From positions 1,364,001-1,428,000 of the forward strand of contig NZ_CP118164.1 of assembly GCF_028748185.1 (NCBI RefSeq): a stretch of 64,000 nucleotides of DNA. The letters run 5' to 3'. The notes under the pieces are model-generated. The model did no database searches, was not told the origin of the DNA, and worked only from the letters and a program-made list of their open reading frames with translations. Position 1 is the stretch's first letter, and the number at the start of each line of letters is the position of its first letter. Made by a program: the position numbers and the translations under genes. This stretch comes from Bremerella sp. P1 (lineage in GTDB: Bacteria > Planctomycetota > Planctomycetia > Pirellulales > Pirellulaceae). Below, piece by piece: positions 1 to 12,299 of the stretch.

Positions 1-3048
<3,048 letters not shown>

Positions 3049-3366
3049 GGACTGCTTCCGGAGAACTGAAATGCCCACCACGAACCGACTTAGATGCTGG
3101 CAGCAGCGGTGCTTCCAGCTAGCGTGTCGCCGTATGGCGGGGAGGAATTCACTGTGTCAAATCTACTAAATATCCCAGATTTCCGTTTCCCTCACAACCG
3201 GCATGCTAGCGCAGCTAATCGCTAAAGTTTACCTAGCCCGAAACCACGATTTTTCTTATCTAGAGCTAAAGACCGCTACAAACCGAACCGATGGATAGGA
3301 CAACGGGCCACAACCAGCACGTGGCCGCTGTGCGTCGATCTTACGTCAGGCAAGGAAGCCGAAACG
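3049..3366. other. divergent intergenic region between metH and the polysaccharide-type locus
   Basis: 318 bases with no convincing gene. It must hold the promoters for metH (leftward) and for the four-gene rightward set. A short inverted repeat, GGCCAC at 3306-3311 with GTGGCC at 3321-3326, could form a hairpin in the rightward leader. An AAGGA ribosome-binding site lies at 3352-3356, ten bases before the ATG at 3367. I looked for a B12 box or SAM riboswitch core on the metH side and saw none. Confidence 0.5.
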
Positions 3367-4689
3367 ATGACGAAACCATTGGGAACTCCCCAGAATTGTG
3401 ACACCCAAGACACTCAAGGTACCTTCTACGGTCATCCGATCGTCATTCGTGTGAAGGACCTGACGTGGCAGCCACCGGCTCAGCCGGAACCGGCGCCCCA
3501 GCAAGATTGGGTATCGAACCTGCTGGGCGAAGATCCACAAGAAGGTGCCTACCAGGAAAGTCTACTGGTCGCTCCAACTGCTGCCCCACAGCCTGAGCCA
3601 CAACCGGAAGTCGCTCCGCTGCCACAGCCGGCGGTCGAAGCCGCCCCAGAGCCGCCAGCCGAGCCAGCTGCCCCGGCCAAACCAAGCTACATTCATAATT
3701 CGAGCGAGTCGCGCCAACAGCGCCGAGCCTCGATCCTCAGCAGCCAGATGAAGAATCGCCTGGCCCTGGGTGGAATTGCTGTCTCCTTGTTGGCGGTTAG
3801 CTTCTACGCATTGAGCGGCAGTGGCGGGAGCAACGAATCTCCCGTTGAAAACGTGCCGCAAGACCTGTTTGTCTCGACGGGCGAACTGGGTGACGCTCCG
3901 GCCTGGAACGCAAACCCAGCGACCTCCGATCCAAGTGAAACAATCACCATCGAGCCGATGGACAGCGAGATTCCGCAGATGGCCTCGTTGCCAACGCGTA
4001 GTCCGTCTCCCAACCCGACGATGTCCAACCCATCGCGTGACACGCAGATGACCAACATCTCGACGCCCAACTCGATGGACGCTAACACCTTGCCCGCCGC
4101 TTACAGCAACCCAGCCCAAGGCGATATGGGTTTGCCAGCCGACGTTTCGCCGGCAGATCAAGTTTGGCAGTTCGGTCCGTCGAATGTGAACCCCGACTAC
4201 GAAGAACCTCCGATCAATCCCTACTCGGGCGCGGACGGTTCGGTTCCCACTGGCAACATCCCTAACTTCGATAGCTCGCAGTCGCAACCTTCGCAGACGC
4301 GTCCGCTACCTGGCGGATCGATGGACATGAGCGATCCACGGACATCGCAGTACCAGCCATCCAACAGCGCCGATGGCGGTCGCCACTGGATGCAGGAAGA
4401 AGCAAGTGACTGGGATTACCAGGATGGCAAGCTCGTGCGAAATACCTCGAGTGGAAACGCAGCGTCAACTGGCAGCCAATTGCCTGAAATCCACCAAGGT
4501 TATCAACCTCAAACCGGTTTTCCGGTCGTAAACAATCAGATGTCGGAGACCACCCCGGCACCGAATACCCAGCAAGACAACGGCCAATGGGGCTTCGGCC
4601 CTTACTCAGGCGCATCGATGCCGCAGGAAGCTGCCCAGCCTCGTGCTCGCCTGGGTGGAATTCAGCCCCTCGACTTGGAATCTCGCTAA
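3367..4689 (+). CDS. Pro-rich single-pass membrane protein of a polysaccharide-type locus
   Basis: 440 residues, not recognised as a named family. Residues 35-105 are a Pro/Ala/Glu/Gln-rich linker, followed by a basic patch (SRQQRR near 115-120), one transmembrane segment at about 132-149, and a long Ser/Pro/Asn-rich, low-complexity C-terminal part that would lie outside the cytoplasm if the basic patch stays inside. Its stop codon overlaps the start of the next gene (TAATG), so translation is probably coupled. Its position before a CpsD-like protein and an ExeA-like ATPase suggests the role of a chain-length or scaffold membrane partner, but it has no recognisable Wzz domain. That role is inference from context only. 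Confidence 0.85.
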   Translation: MTKPLGTPQNCDTQDTQGTFYGHPIVIRVKDLTWQPPAQPEPAPQQDWVSNLLGEDPQEGAYQESLLVAPTAAPQPEPQPEVAPLPQPAVEAAPEPPAEPAAPAKPSYIHNSSESRQQRRASILSSQMKNRLALGGIAVSLLAVSFYALSGSGGSNESPVENVPQDLFVSTGELGDAPAWNANPATSDPSETITIEPMDSEIPQMASLPTRSPSPNPTMSNPSRDTQMTNISTPNSMDANTLPAAYSNPAQGDMGLPADVSPADQVWQFGPSNVNPDYEEPPINPYSGADGSVPTGNIPNFDSSQSQPSQTRPLPGGSMDMSDPRTSQYQPSNSADGGRHWMQEEASDWDYQDGKLVRNTSSGNAASTGSQLPEIHQGYQPQTGFPVVNNQMSETTPAPNTQQDNGQWGFGPYSGASMPQEAAQPRARLGGIQPLDLESR

Positions 4690-5873
4690 TGAGCCAACTC
4701 GACCGCGCTTTTATCCGTGCTTATACCTCGGAGCAAACCGGCCCCACGGCAGATGCCGCGGCCCAAACGTCGGAATCCGTCATGAATTCATCGCAATCAT
4801 CGCAGCAAAACTCTTCCGCCTCGGTTCGCACGATGTCGCGCAAGCCGACTCTCAGCGAACTTCAGCACTGGAAGAACCAAGGAATCCGCATCGATATGCC
4901 TGGTTCGCCATTGGTCGGTTCGTATGACGAATCGAACACCGAAACATCCAATACGCAAGACGAGTTCATGCTGGCGGCCCAAAATACAGCTGCCGTGGCC
5001 GAAGCCCTGGATCGATTGATGATTCGTGCTGGTCGCAAGCATACTCCGGTTAATCCCGTTTCTGCACAATCGCCCAAGCCCGCGAAAGCGGAACTACCGG
5101 CTCCGACCATCGAGATCGACTCATGGGAAGGTGAGCCAGTGGAAGCCCCGGAAGAAACCGACGAACCAAGCTTCACCTTCGTCGCCGGCACCCCACACAT
5201 CGAGTTGCCAGGCGAAGCCGAAACGTCCACGGAAGAAGTTGCGGCGGCGGCTCCTGCCTATCGTCAACGTCGTTTGGCTCACCCCAAGTGGGAAGCCGAA
5301 ACGCTCCACTGGCCTGAAGAGACCGACATGGTGTTGGATCTCTGCCACGATCAATGGGTCAATTTGGCAACCAGCATCTCTGGTTCGATCAAATCGCTGG
5401 CCCTGGTCTCGCTCGGCGATGGTACAGGCTGCTCGACTTTGACCCTGTGTCTGGCCAAGTTAATGGCCGCCGTAGGGCGCCGTGTTCTGATCATTGACGA
5501 AGGAAGCGGTAGCGAAAGCCTGACGGTTCGCCTAGGCCTTACCGAAGCTTGCCCAAGCAGCGAGCCAGTCGAAACGCTGTACGAAGGAATGATTCAAGCA
5601 GCCGACCAGTCGATTGCCATCCTGCCGGCCGGTTATCGAAACCTGGCCGACCTGTCCGCATCGCAGTTGCAGCAGTTCACGAATGACTTTGACGTGGTGC
5701 TATGGGATGGAGGCAATCGCCCGGAAGTCTGGCAGCGTCTGGCTTTGGTGCACAGCGTGTTGGTCGTTCGCGATGCCCGTGGAACACACGATCACGAACT
5801 CAGCCAAATCCTGCCCAAGCTCCAGCAGCGAAAGATCAACGTGATCGGAATCGCAGAGAACTTCTGGCGATAA
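4689..5873 (+). CDS. BY-kinase/CpsD-like P-loop protein with degenerate Walker A
   Basis: 394 residues from the ATG at 4689, which overlaps the preceding stop; a longer upstream reading frame would duplicate the neighbour's end and was not used. The first 220 residues are low-complexity and acidic. The C-terminal half looks like the ATPase domain of bacterial tyrosine kinases or MinD/ParA proteins: SLGDGTGCST at about 241-250 is in the Walker A position, VLIIDEG in the Walker A' position and DVVLWDGG in the Walker B position. Both lysines expected in the P-loop are absent (G and C instead), and there is no Tyr-rich C-terminal tail. It may bind nucleotide poorly or act only as a structural partner. 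In exopolysaccharide loci the family controls chain length and export together with a membrane activator. Assignment by motif position, moderate certainty. Confidence 0.75.
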   Translation: MSQLDRAFIRAYTSEQTGPTADAAAQTSESVMNSSQSSQQNSSASVRTMSRKPTLSELQHWKNQGIRIDMPGSPLVGSYDESNTETSNTQDEFMLAAQNTAAVAEALDRLMIRAGRKHTPVNPVSAQSPKPAKAELPAPTIEIDSWEGEPVEAPEETDEPSFTFVAGTPHIELPGEAETSTEEVAAAAPAYRQRRLAHPKWEAETLHWPEETDMVLDLCHDQWVNLATSISGSIKSLALVSLGDGTGCSTLTLCLAKLMAAVGRRVLIIDEGSGSESLTVRLGLTEACPSSEPVETLYEGMIQAADQSIAILPAGYRNLADLSASQLQQFTNDFDVVLWDGGNRPEVWQRLALVHSVLVVRDARGTHDHELSQILPKLQQRKINVIGIAENFWR

Positions 5874-5912
5874 GTTTTCACTAGCCGCGCGTAGGCGAAA
5901 TCGGAACACTTG

Positions 5913-6737
5913 ATGTACGAAGCGTACTGGAAACTGAAATCTCGTCCGTTCGAGAACACCTACTCGGAAGCGTCTTACTACCCTTCCGAGTCGGCTCAGG
6001 CCGCGCTTCTCAAGCTTCGCTACGCCGTCGAAAACCGTCGTGGTGCCGCTATCTTGGCCGGAGCTTGCGGGCTGGGCAAAAGCCTTTTGGCCCGAACGCT
6101 AATGATTCAGTTGCCGGAGTCGTTTTCACCCAAGGCTCACCTTGTTTTCCCGAAGTTGCCTAGCGACGCCTTGATTCCCTATCTGCTTTTGAATCTCGGT
6201 CGAGGTCAAAAGGATAGCCCTATCGCCAGTAGTCCCAGCGACAACGTCTGGCAGCTGCAGCAGTTTTTGTCGGAAAATACTCGAGCAGGTAACCACGCCG
6301 TGATCGTCGTGGACGATGCCCACCTGCTGAGTGACCATGCTTCGCTGGAAACACTCCGCCTGTTGACCAACTTCGAGACTGATGGCAAGCTCGACCTGAC
6401 GCTGGTTCTCGTTGGTCAAACGCCCATCATTCCCGCGGTCGAACGGTTCCCATCTCTGGAAAGCCGAATTGGTGTGAAGTCGCTGATGCGTTGCTTTACA
6501 CCAGATGAAACGGCCGCCTACGTGACGCACCGCTTGCGGGTTGCCGGCTGCGAAGACGAGATCTTCGTTCCCGAAGGTCTGCAGCGACTGTTCGAGATTA
6601 CCCGCGGTAATCCACGCGAGATCAATCGGCTGTGCGACCTGGCCTTGTTGATTGGCTACGCGGAGGAAATTCGCATGATCGATGCCGACCAGGTCGAATC
6701 GATTCACGACGAACTTGTCACGGTCGTTCCCGAATAA
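5913..6737 (+). CDS. ExeA-like AAA ATPase
   Basis: 274 residues from the ATG at 5913; a TTG directly before it could also serve as start. The N-terminus (MYEAYWKLKSRPFEN) is typical of the ExeA/GspA and PEP-CTERM-locus secretion ATPases. Walker A is intact (GACGLGKS, about 50-57), Walker B is VIVVDDAH, and sensor-type and lid motifs follow (TRGNPREINRLCDLAL). Unlike ExeA it has no C-terminal transmembrane or peptidoglycan-binding part. It lies 39 bases after the CpsD-like gene; the same gene pair occurs in EpsH/exosortase-type exopolysaccharide loci. Here it may supply the ATPase activity that the preceding protein seems to lack. That partnership is inference. Confidence 0.9.
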   Translation: MYEAYWKLKSRPFENTYSEASYYPSESAQAALLKLRYAVENRRGAAILAGACGLGKSLLARTLMIQLPESFSPKAHLVFPKLPSDALIPYLLLNLGRGQKDSPIASSPSDNVWQLQQFLSENTRAGNHAVIVVDDAHLLSDHASLETLRLLTNFETDGKLDLTLVLVGQTPIIPAVERFPSLESRIGVKSLMRCFTPDETAAYVTHRLRVAGCEDEIFVPEGLQRLFEITRGNPREINRLCDLALLIGYAEEIRMIDADQVESIHDELVTVVPE

Positions 6738-6787
6738 ACGGCTGCCATATCTAGCAGGACGGGCTGAGCCGATTAGAATCAGTCGGC

Positions 6788-8320
6788 GTGAATACCAACG
6801 ATCCCAATCCGTCTCCTGCCCCACTTTCCTGGAAGAACAGTGTCCTGCTGGGACTGGCTATCGCCTTTCTGTCCCTTGCTCTCCGTCTACCATCGATTGG
6901 TGAAAGCCTCTGGGTCGATGAACTGCACACAGCTTGGGCTGTGTCGGATGGGATTCAAGACGTTCCCTACCGGGCCGCTATGGGCAACCAGGCATCGCTC
7001 TACTTTCTGATCGTTTGGGTATGGACCCAACTGGCCGGCCTGCACGAGTGGTCGCTCCGCATGCCTTCGCTGGCGGGTGGGGTGCTTTGCGTGGGGCTGA
7101 TCACCGGAATTGCCCACCGCTGGACGCGAGACGCCTGGGTTGCCATCGGATGTGGCCTAATCGCGGCCATTGATATCGACTGGATCTTCTTTGCGACCGA
7201 AGCTCGCGTTTATGGGTTCGTGCAGGTTGTCGCCGTGCTCCAGATACTACTTGCCTGGCAGATTCTCCAGCACGATCGCTGGCACGACTGGGCCTGGCTC
7301 GTGGTTGTGACCATCGGGAGCTTCTACTTACATTACAGCACGCTTCTGTTTTCCGTTTGCCTTGGCGCGTGCATGCTGCTGCTGGTTGATAGTCGCCCCT
7401 TGCGAAAGCATCTGTTGATGGCGGCCGCATGTATTGCGATGGGCGTAGCGATTAGCCTGCCGCACTTGGCCAGCATCTTCGAGCGTCGCGAGAACTGGGC
7501 TCAGTTCATCACGGCGACCTCTCGTAACGAATGGACACGCTGGGGAACCGCATTGGCTGCTCTATTGCCGCTGGCTGGTCTGGCAACCATCTTTGCACGC
7601 AATTGGTCGGCGGAAGCCAAGCGAGCCGTACTGACCGGCGGCGTCGTTTTCCTCCCGATCGCAGTCGCCTGGGCAACAACTGCCACGGGACTGGCCGCGC
7701 TGTTCTTTGGCCGTTACTTGATTTCGTCAGAAACGCTCATCCCGCTGCTGCTTGCGAGCCTGGCGTCGCTCGTCCCAGCTGCTGCGTGGCGTCGTGGTGG
7801 GCTCGTCGTTTCGCTGGTTATTTCCTGTGGTTTGCGAACGCCCTCTTACCTGGGCCCCATGCGAGGTGAAGATTGGCAAGCGGTGACCCAGGCCGTATCG
7901 CAGAAACTGGAAAGCACCCCCGAACCAACCGACGTGCTGATTGCCGCAGGACTGATTGAGACCGATATCCTTCGGTTTCCCACGAAGCACCTTCCCCCTT
8001 TCACCGAGCGGTGGGAGACCTACGCGAGATTGCCGATCGAATCGATCTACTCGCTGCCAGAACACGCGGGGCAACACTACGGGCTGACATATACTAACCC
8101 TGGAGAAGCAACGCCCAGATATCGCCACCGATCGGTTCCCAACCGACCGGTTGTGCTGATCGTGCGAGGCACAAAAGAGACGGCCGATCAGGTCGTGCAG
8201 AATTTCTTAAGCTCGGTGCCGGACCGAAAGTACGAAATAACCGCACCACAAACGCAAACAGCACGCGTTCAGTGGCGCGTGCTGCTTCCTCAAGACATGG
8301 ATCTTCAAGCTGAGAATTAA
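6788..8320 (+). CDS. GT39/ArnT-like polytopic glycosyltransferase
   Basis: 510 residues from a GTG at 6788. It has many transmembrane segments and the arrangement of GT-C glycosyltransferases: an acidic pair in the first periplasmic loop just after the first membrane helix (LWVDELHT, near residues 41-48), then ASLYFLIVW and LRMPSLAGG, which are typical of the ArnT/PMT group (family 39). Such enzymes move a sugar from a polyprenyl-phosphate carrier onto an acceptor on the outer face of the inner membrane. It follows the ExeA-like gene by 50 bases, supporting a role in envelope or exopolysaccharide glycosylation. Its stop codon directly abuts the stop of the convergent neighbour. Substrate unknown. 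Confidence 0.85.
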   Translation: MNTNDPNPSPAPLSWKNSVLLGLAIAFLSLALRLPSIGESLWVDELHTAWAVSDGIQDVPYRAAMGNQASLYFLIVWVWTQLAGLHEWSLRMPSLAGGVLCVGLITGIAHRWTRDAWVAIGCGLIAAIDIDWIFFATEARVYGFVQVVAVLQILLAWQILQHDRWHDWAWLVVVTIGSFYLHYSTLLFSVCLGACMLLLVDSRPLRKHLLMAAACIAMGVAISLPHLASIFERRENWAQFITATSRNEWTRWGTALAALLPLAGLATIFARNWSAEAKRAVLTGGVVFLPIAVAWATTATGLAALFFGRYLISSETLIPLLLASLASLVPAAAWRRGGLVVSLVISCGLRTPSYLGPMRGEDWQAVTQAVSQKLESTPEPTDVLIAAGLIETDILRFPTKHLPPFTERWETYARLPIESIYSLPEHAGQHYGLTYTNPGEATPRYRHRSVPNRPVVLIVRGTKETADQVVQNFLSSVPDRKYEITAPQTQTARVQWRVLLPQDMDLQAEN

Positions 8321-9379
8321 CTACGAAGCATCGGTCGTCGTTTCGATCCGCTTCAGGGCTTCGTCAAGGCGTTTCAGGTCGAGCCGATCAATTGCTTCTG
8401 CATCGGTCTTCTCCAAACGCTTAAGCATGTCAGACAGTCGCTGACGTACCTCTTCCAGTCGCTTTTCGTTCGCCACTTTCTGTGGATCTTCGACTTGTGC
8501 TCCCTCGCGAAGGCCGCGGAAGTTCTCTTGCATTTCGTTGACGAATTGTTCGTGACGTGCCCGCATGGCCTCCATTCGTTCGTCCATTTCCGCAAAAGGA
8601 TCGAACCCTTCGCCCCCGCGGGGCACTCGAACATGAACACGCGGAAGATCTTGATCTCGCATGTTGGGCAGACGACGCGGTCCTGCGTCGGCGATCTTAT
8701 TCAGCTCTTGGAACTTCGCGAACGCTTTCTGGTCCTGCTCTTGCAACTTATCGATGCTTTCGGCTTCGACCATCCGCTGTTTGCCACCGGGAAGATGCCA
8801 GGTCACGCTCACACGTCCACCGGCCATGGTCCGAGCAACGACTCGCTCGCCATTCTCGGTTACGTCGATCATCTTGTCGCCGTTCAAATCATTGGAGATC
8901 CGCACAGATCGATTGAAGTTGCCTGGCGGCAGAACAGGTGGCTGTGCTGGCTCGTCTTCGACGATACGATTGGGACCAAGCTTGCGTTTGAGTTGCTCAA
9001 TCGCTTCCTCCGCGATGTAGCCAGCTGTCTGGTTGCCGCTGGCTGCCAAACGCTTGAGTGCCGAGTAGGCTAGCGACGAGGTATCGTCATCGGGCGAGCC
9101 GGCAAACCCTTTAAGCAGATCAACCGAGCGACTCGCCACTTCACCGGTACCGGTTAGTGCAGCTCGCTCAATCGCAGGAATGGCTTCTTTACCGAGCTTG
9201 GCCAATTCTTCGGCGGCCTGTTGTCGCTCGGCGTAACGATCCCCATCGAGCTGCCGAATCCATTGACGAATCGTCTGCTGCTGGTCGTTCTCGACTGGTT
9301 CAGCAGGCAAGCTGCCTACCAGGGCCATGGACAGCAACAGCATTCCCAAAATGGACTTCAGCGCGGCAGGCAAACTCAT
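8321..9379 (-). CDS. secreted HEAT-like / coiled-coil protein of unknown function
   Basis: 352 residues with a clear signal peptide (SILGMLLLSMALVGSLPAEP). After it comes a helical repeat section resembling HEAT or Armadillo repeats (about 35-130: RYAERQQAAEELAKLGKEAIPAIERA). The middle (about 150-205) looks beta-rich (SVRISNDLNGDKMIDVTENGER), and the end (about 265-350) is a charged coiled coil. It probably acts in the periplasm or on the envelope. Similar HEAT-containing secreted proteins are frequent in planctomycetes, but I cannot name a family. It stands alone, convergent with the glycosyltransferase gene with zero bases between the two stops. Confidence 0.8.
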   Translation of the reverse strand: MSLPAALKSILGMLLLSMALVGSLPAEPVENDQQQTIRQWIRQLDGDRYAERQQAAEELAKLGKEAIPAIERAALTGTGEVASRSVDLLKGFAGSPDDDTSSLAYSALKRLAASGNQTAGYIAEEAIEQLKRKLGPNRIVEDEPAQPPVLPPGNFNRSVRISNDLNGDKMIDVTENGERVVARTMAGGRVSVTWHLPGGKQRMVEAESIDKLQEQDQKAFAKFQELNKIADAGPRRLPNMRDQDLPRVHVRVPRGGEGFDPFAEMDERMEAMRARHEQFVNEMQENFRGLREGAQVEDPQKVANEKRLEEVRQRLSDMLKRLEKTDAEAIDRLDLKRLDEALKRIETTTDAS

Positions 9380-9678
9380 CTTCAGGCCTTCGTAGACTCA
9401 AAGCGGGGCAGTATCTTGTGAAGTATCAGGCGTGACAATCCCCGTAATATACGAGATCTATCCGCCCAACGCACGCCAAGCTGTACGAAGCCATCCAAGA
9501 AATGGTTGGCATGGACTCGGGGCGTTTTTCCTGATTTTCTCGGCGAAAACCGCCTCTTTTGATGAGTTTTCCAAGAAGCTCGTCCTAAGAATGACCAAAC
9601 TTTGATCACAAATAGCGTGATAGCAAAGCCATAGTCTACACGCCAGATAGACGTTACATCTTGGATATCCCGCGACCC
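9380..9678. other. intergenic region, no gene seen
   Basis: About 300 bases between two leftward genes. A short leftward open frame (9382-9609) has no recognisable protein features and no ribosome-binding site, so I do not call it. The region should contain the promoter of the secreted HEAT-like gene and the transcript end of the flavoprotein gene. No clear hairpin plus T-run was seen. Confidence 0.4.
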
Positions 9679-10887
9679 TTACGCCTGATTCGAGCCGCTG
9701 GGAGGATCAGCGTAGAGGTCTAGATTCTCCCGGTCGCCAATAATGGCAAAGACGCGACGAATTTGACCCAGGCCATCCGAAATCAGGTAGCTCGAATCTC
9801 GACCGTAGCTCTTCGAGCCGAGGATATAGAAGTTCGGTTCCGGCTGAATCAGGCTCTTCGTCCCTTCTGTATTGGGGCATAGATCGAGCTGCAGTTCTTG
9901 CAGAATCTCAAGATTGGGTCGATAGCCAACATTGGCCACGATGCGATTGAACGTATGGATGCCGGTATGCTTCCCCTCCAGCGTCACATGAAACTGATCG
10001 TTCTGAGGCTCGTAGTGCATCGACTTAACGGTCGTTTCCGGCCAATGGACGAGATGCCCATTCTCCTCGACCAGTAGCTGATTCGCTTCGCTGGCAACGC
10101 GTTTGCGCTGTGGTAGCGGATCATCCTCGATCACAGTTACTGGGCCGTTTTGTCCGTCGGCTTTGCATTCGCGAGTTACCCAGGTCACGTGCGTTTCAAG
10201 CGTCTCACGGGCCAATACGCTCAGCTGACAAATATTAGTCGCCGCAGAGTGCCCAGCTCCGATCACCAGGATTTGCTGATTGGCGTAACGCTTCGCGTCT
10301 TTCCCATGGGAATCGATCAGGCCGGTTTCAAAATTGGGGCGAGCCGCCAGCTCTCCGATGGCTGGACTCCCCCCGCCACCAATGAAGTTCGGCTGACCAA
10401 CCACACCACTGCAATCCAGCACGATATCGCTCTCAAAGACGTGCTCGCGCCCGCTTTCATCCTTGGCCAGAGTCACCAGAGTAGTCTCGCTCCGCTGTGG
10501 TTGGCCAAAGTTTTCAGTCTTGGTTTGGGAACTTCGTGCGACCGAAAGCACGGTGTGCCTTAGCTTCAAGCAATCGACCACCAAATCGCTATCGGCCAGC
10601 GGCTGTAGGTATTGCTCGAGGTACTGACCATAAGTCACAAATTGATCGCTTAGAGGGAGCGAAAGATCTGGATGTTGAGCGGCCAGTGCCGACTTACCCA
10701 GCTTGGTGCAATTGGCGCTGAACGGAGTGAACATGCGAACGTGCTCACATTTCCGCAAATGAGCACCCACCTCACCGGACTCGAGAACGGTCACTTTGTA
10801 CCCCAGAAATCGAGCATACAAAGCGGCTTCAATGCCAATCGGTCCGGCACCAACAATCACGATCTGGGCAGGCGATTCCACTGCCAT
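9679..10887 (-). CDS. FAD/NAD(P)-dependent oxidoreductase
   Basis: 402 residues. The N-terminus carries the FAD dinucleotide-binding fold (IVIVGAGPIGIEAALYA, residues 9-25, then an acidic residue at the end of the second strand, VTVLESG). A second Rossmann motif in the middle (ILVIGAGHSAATN) would bind NAD(P)H, and ANVGYRPN plus FYILGSKSYGR resemble the second FAD-contacting segment. No CxxC redox pair of thioredoxin reductases is present. The layout fits the broad flavin-containing monooxygenase, lysine-hydroxylase-like or YpdA-like group. Substrate unknown. It is a single gene divergent from cheB. Confidence 0.85.
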   Translation of the reverse strand: MAVESPAQIVIVGAGPIGIEAALYARFLGYKVTVLESGEVGAHLRKCEHVRMFTPFSANCTKLGKSALAAQHPDLSLPLSDQFVTYGQYLEQYLQPLADSDLVVDCLKLRHTVLSVARSSQTKTENFGQPQRSETTLVTLAKDESGREHVFESDIVLDCSGVVGQPNFIGGGGSPAIGELAARPNFETGLIDSHGKDAKRYANQQILVIGAGHSAATNICQLSVLARETLETHVTWVTRECKADGQNGPVTVIEDDPLPQRKRVASEANQLLVEENGHLVHWPETTVKSMHYEPQNDQFHVTLEGKHTGIHTFNRIVANVGYRPNLEILQELQLDLCPNTEGTKSLIQPEPNFYILGSKSYGRDSSYLISDGLGQIRRVFAIIGDRENLDLYADPPSGSNQA

Positions 10888-11168
10888 CCGATGGCCTCTG
10901 TATTTAGGGGAAGGTTGCCATGTTGATTCGGCCTAGTTCAATCTGAGCAAGGCGTCATCCACTGGTAACGATTATAGGGAAGAATTGGCCGCTCGCTCTG
11001 CCCACATCGGCCAAAGGAAGAAAATCGAGGTGGTTTCTGGTGAGCCACGTCTCCCCCCTGACAGGCATGACCTAAAGTTACGCAGGGATTTTTGAGCACG
11101 ATATATCATGCATCGCTCTTCCCTGCGTTAATGAAATTGAAGTGGAACCATACACTTGGGGCGAGATA
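10888..11168. other. divergent intergenic region, flavoprotein / cheB
   Basis: About 280 bases between divergent genes with no supported gene. It must hold the promoters of both neighbours. No riboswitch or terminator structure was recognised. Confidence 0.4.
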
Positions 11169-12296
11169 ATGGTCCAAAGCACACTACGTGTACTCGTAGT
11201 TGATGACTCGAAATTGATTCAAACATTGATCTCGGATCTGTTGGAAGAAGCGGCTGATATTGAAGTGATCGCGACCGCGTCTGACGGACGTGAGGCCGTC
11301 AAATTGGCGCGCAGTTTGAAGCCGGATGTCATCACGCTCGACGTACAGATGCCCAAAATGGATGGGCTGGAAACGCTCGAAGCCATCCTTTCCGAGCAAC
11401 TGATCCCAGTCATTATGGTTAGTGCCACTACGCAACTTGGTGGTCAGATTACGCTCGAAGCACTCGACCGTGGTGCAATCGATTACATCGCGAAGCCGGA
11501 AGGGCTGAAAGAAGCGGAAACAACACTTCGGACCGAGCTTGTCCGACGAATTCGCATGGTCGCCAATACCGACGTGGACAAAGTCCTCACGATGCGTCGT
11601 GAGCGTGCGGAGAAGCGAAAAGAACGCCGCGAAAAACTCGGACTGTCAACGGAGTCGAAAGCGATACCCAAACGAATCTCTGCGGAGCAGCTTCCGGTAT
11701 CGGACAAATGCATCGCCCTGGGGATCTCGACTGGGGGCCCCCCTGCCCTGGCATCGATGTTCGAGGTCTTGCCCGACAGTCTTCCACCAATGGTGATCGT
11801 GCAGCACATGCCGGCCAACTTCACACAAGCATTCGCCGGCCGCTTGAATTCGCTCTCGAGGGTTAACGTCAAAGAAGCCGAAACCGGCGACGTCCTTCAG
11901 CCTGGACATGCTTACCTGGCCCCTGGCGGCAAGCACCTGGAGGTCATCCGCAACGGTGCCAAGGGAGGCAAGCTGCTGGTCCGGGATGGTGACTTTGTCA
12001 GTGGCCACCGACCGTCGGTCGACGTGATGATGTCGTCGGCCGTGAAGGTTTATCAGGATCGACTCTTAGGGGTCATCATGACAGGCATGGGACGCGATGG
12101 CTCGGATGGCTGCGGAGAAATCAAAGCCGCTGGCGGTTATGTGCTGGGACAAGACGAAGCGACCTCTGACGTTTACGGCATGAATAAAGTCGCCTTTCTC
12201 GCCGGCAACGTCGATCGCCAGTTCTCGCTCGACGAAGCCGCAGCGACAGTCACCGCCCAGGTTCGTCGCTTGTGGGGCGCCGCGAAAGTGTCTTAA
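11169..12296 (+). CDS. cheB: CheB-type response regulator methylesterase
   Basis: 375 residues from the ATG at 11169; a GTG nine codons upstream is possible but the receiver domain begins directly after the ATG. Residues 1-125 form a receiver domain (VDDS; phosphorylatable D58 in ITLDVQMPKMDG; K109 in AKP). A charged linker (about 137-160, RRERAEKRKERREK) joins it to the methylesterase domain. The catalytic triad is visible: S187 in GISTGG, H213 in VQHMP and D310 in MTGMGRDG. The enzyme demethylates or deamidates glutamates of chemoreceptors. No cheA, cheW, cheR or receptor gene lies in the window, so it is an orphan here and may serve a distant cluster or another signalling pathway. Confidence 0.95.
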   Translation: MVQSTLRVLVVDDSKLIQTLISDLLEEAADIEVIATASDGREAVKLARSLKPDVITLDVQMPKMDGLETLEAILSEQLIPVIMVSATTQLGGQITLEALDRGAIDYIAKPEGLKEAETTLRTELVRRIRMVANTDVDKVLTMRRERAEKRKERREKLGLSTESKAIPKRISAEQLPVSDKCIALGISTGGPPALASMFEVLPDSLPPMVIVQHMPANFTQAFAGRLNSLSRVNVKEAETGDVLQPGHAYLAPGGKHLEVIRNGAKGGKLLVRDGDFVSGHRPSVDVMMSSAVKVYQDRLLGVIMTGMGRDGSDGCGEIKAAGGYVLGQDEATSDVYGMNKVAFLAGNVDRQFSLDEAAATVTAQVRRLWGAAKVS

Positions 12297-12299
12297 TCG

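Noticed and set aside
3049-3366. B12 or SAM riboswitch in the metH leader
   Set aside because: I checked both strands for a B12-box or SAM-type core and saw no match; a covariance-model scan would be decisive.
9382-9609. 75-residue leftward open frame
   Set aside because: No signal peptide, no domain, no ribosome-binding site; likely chance.
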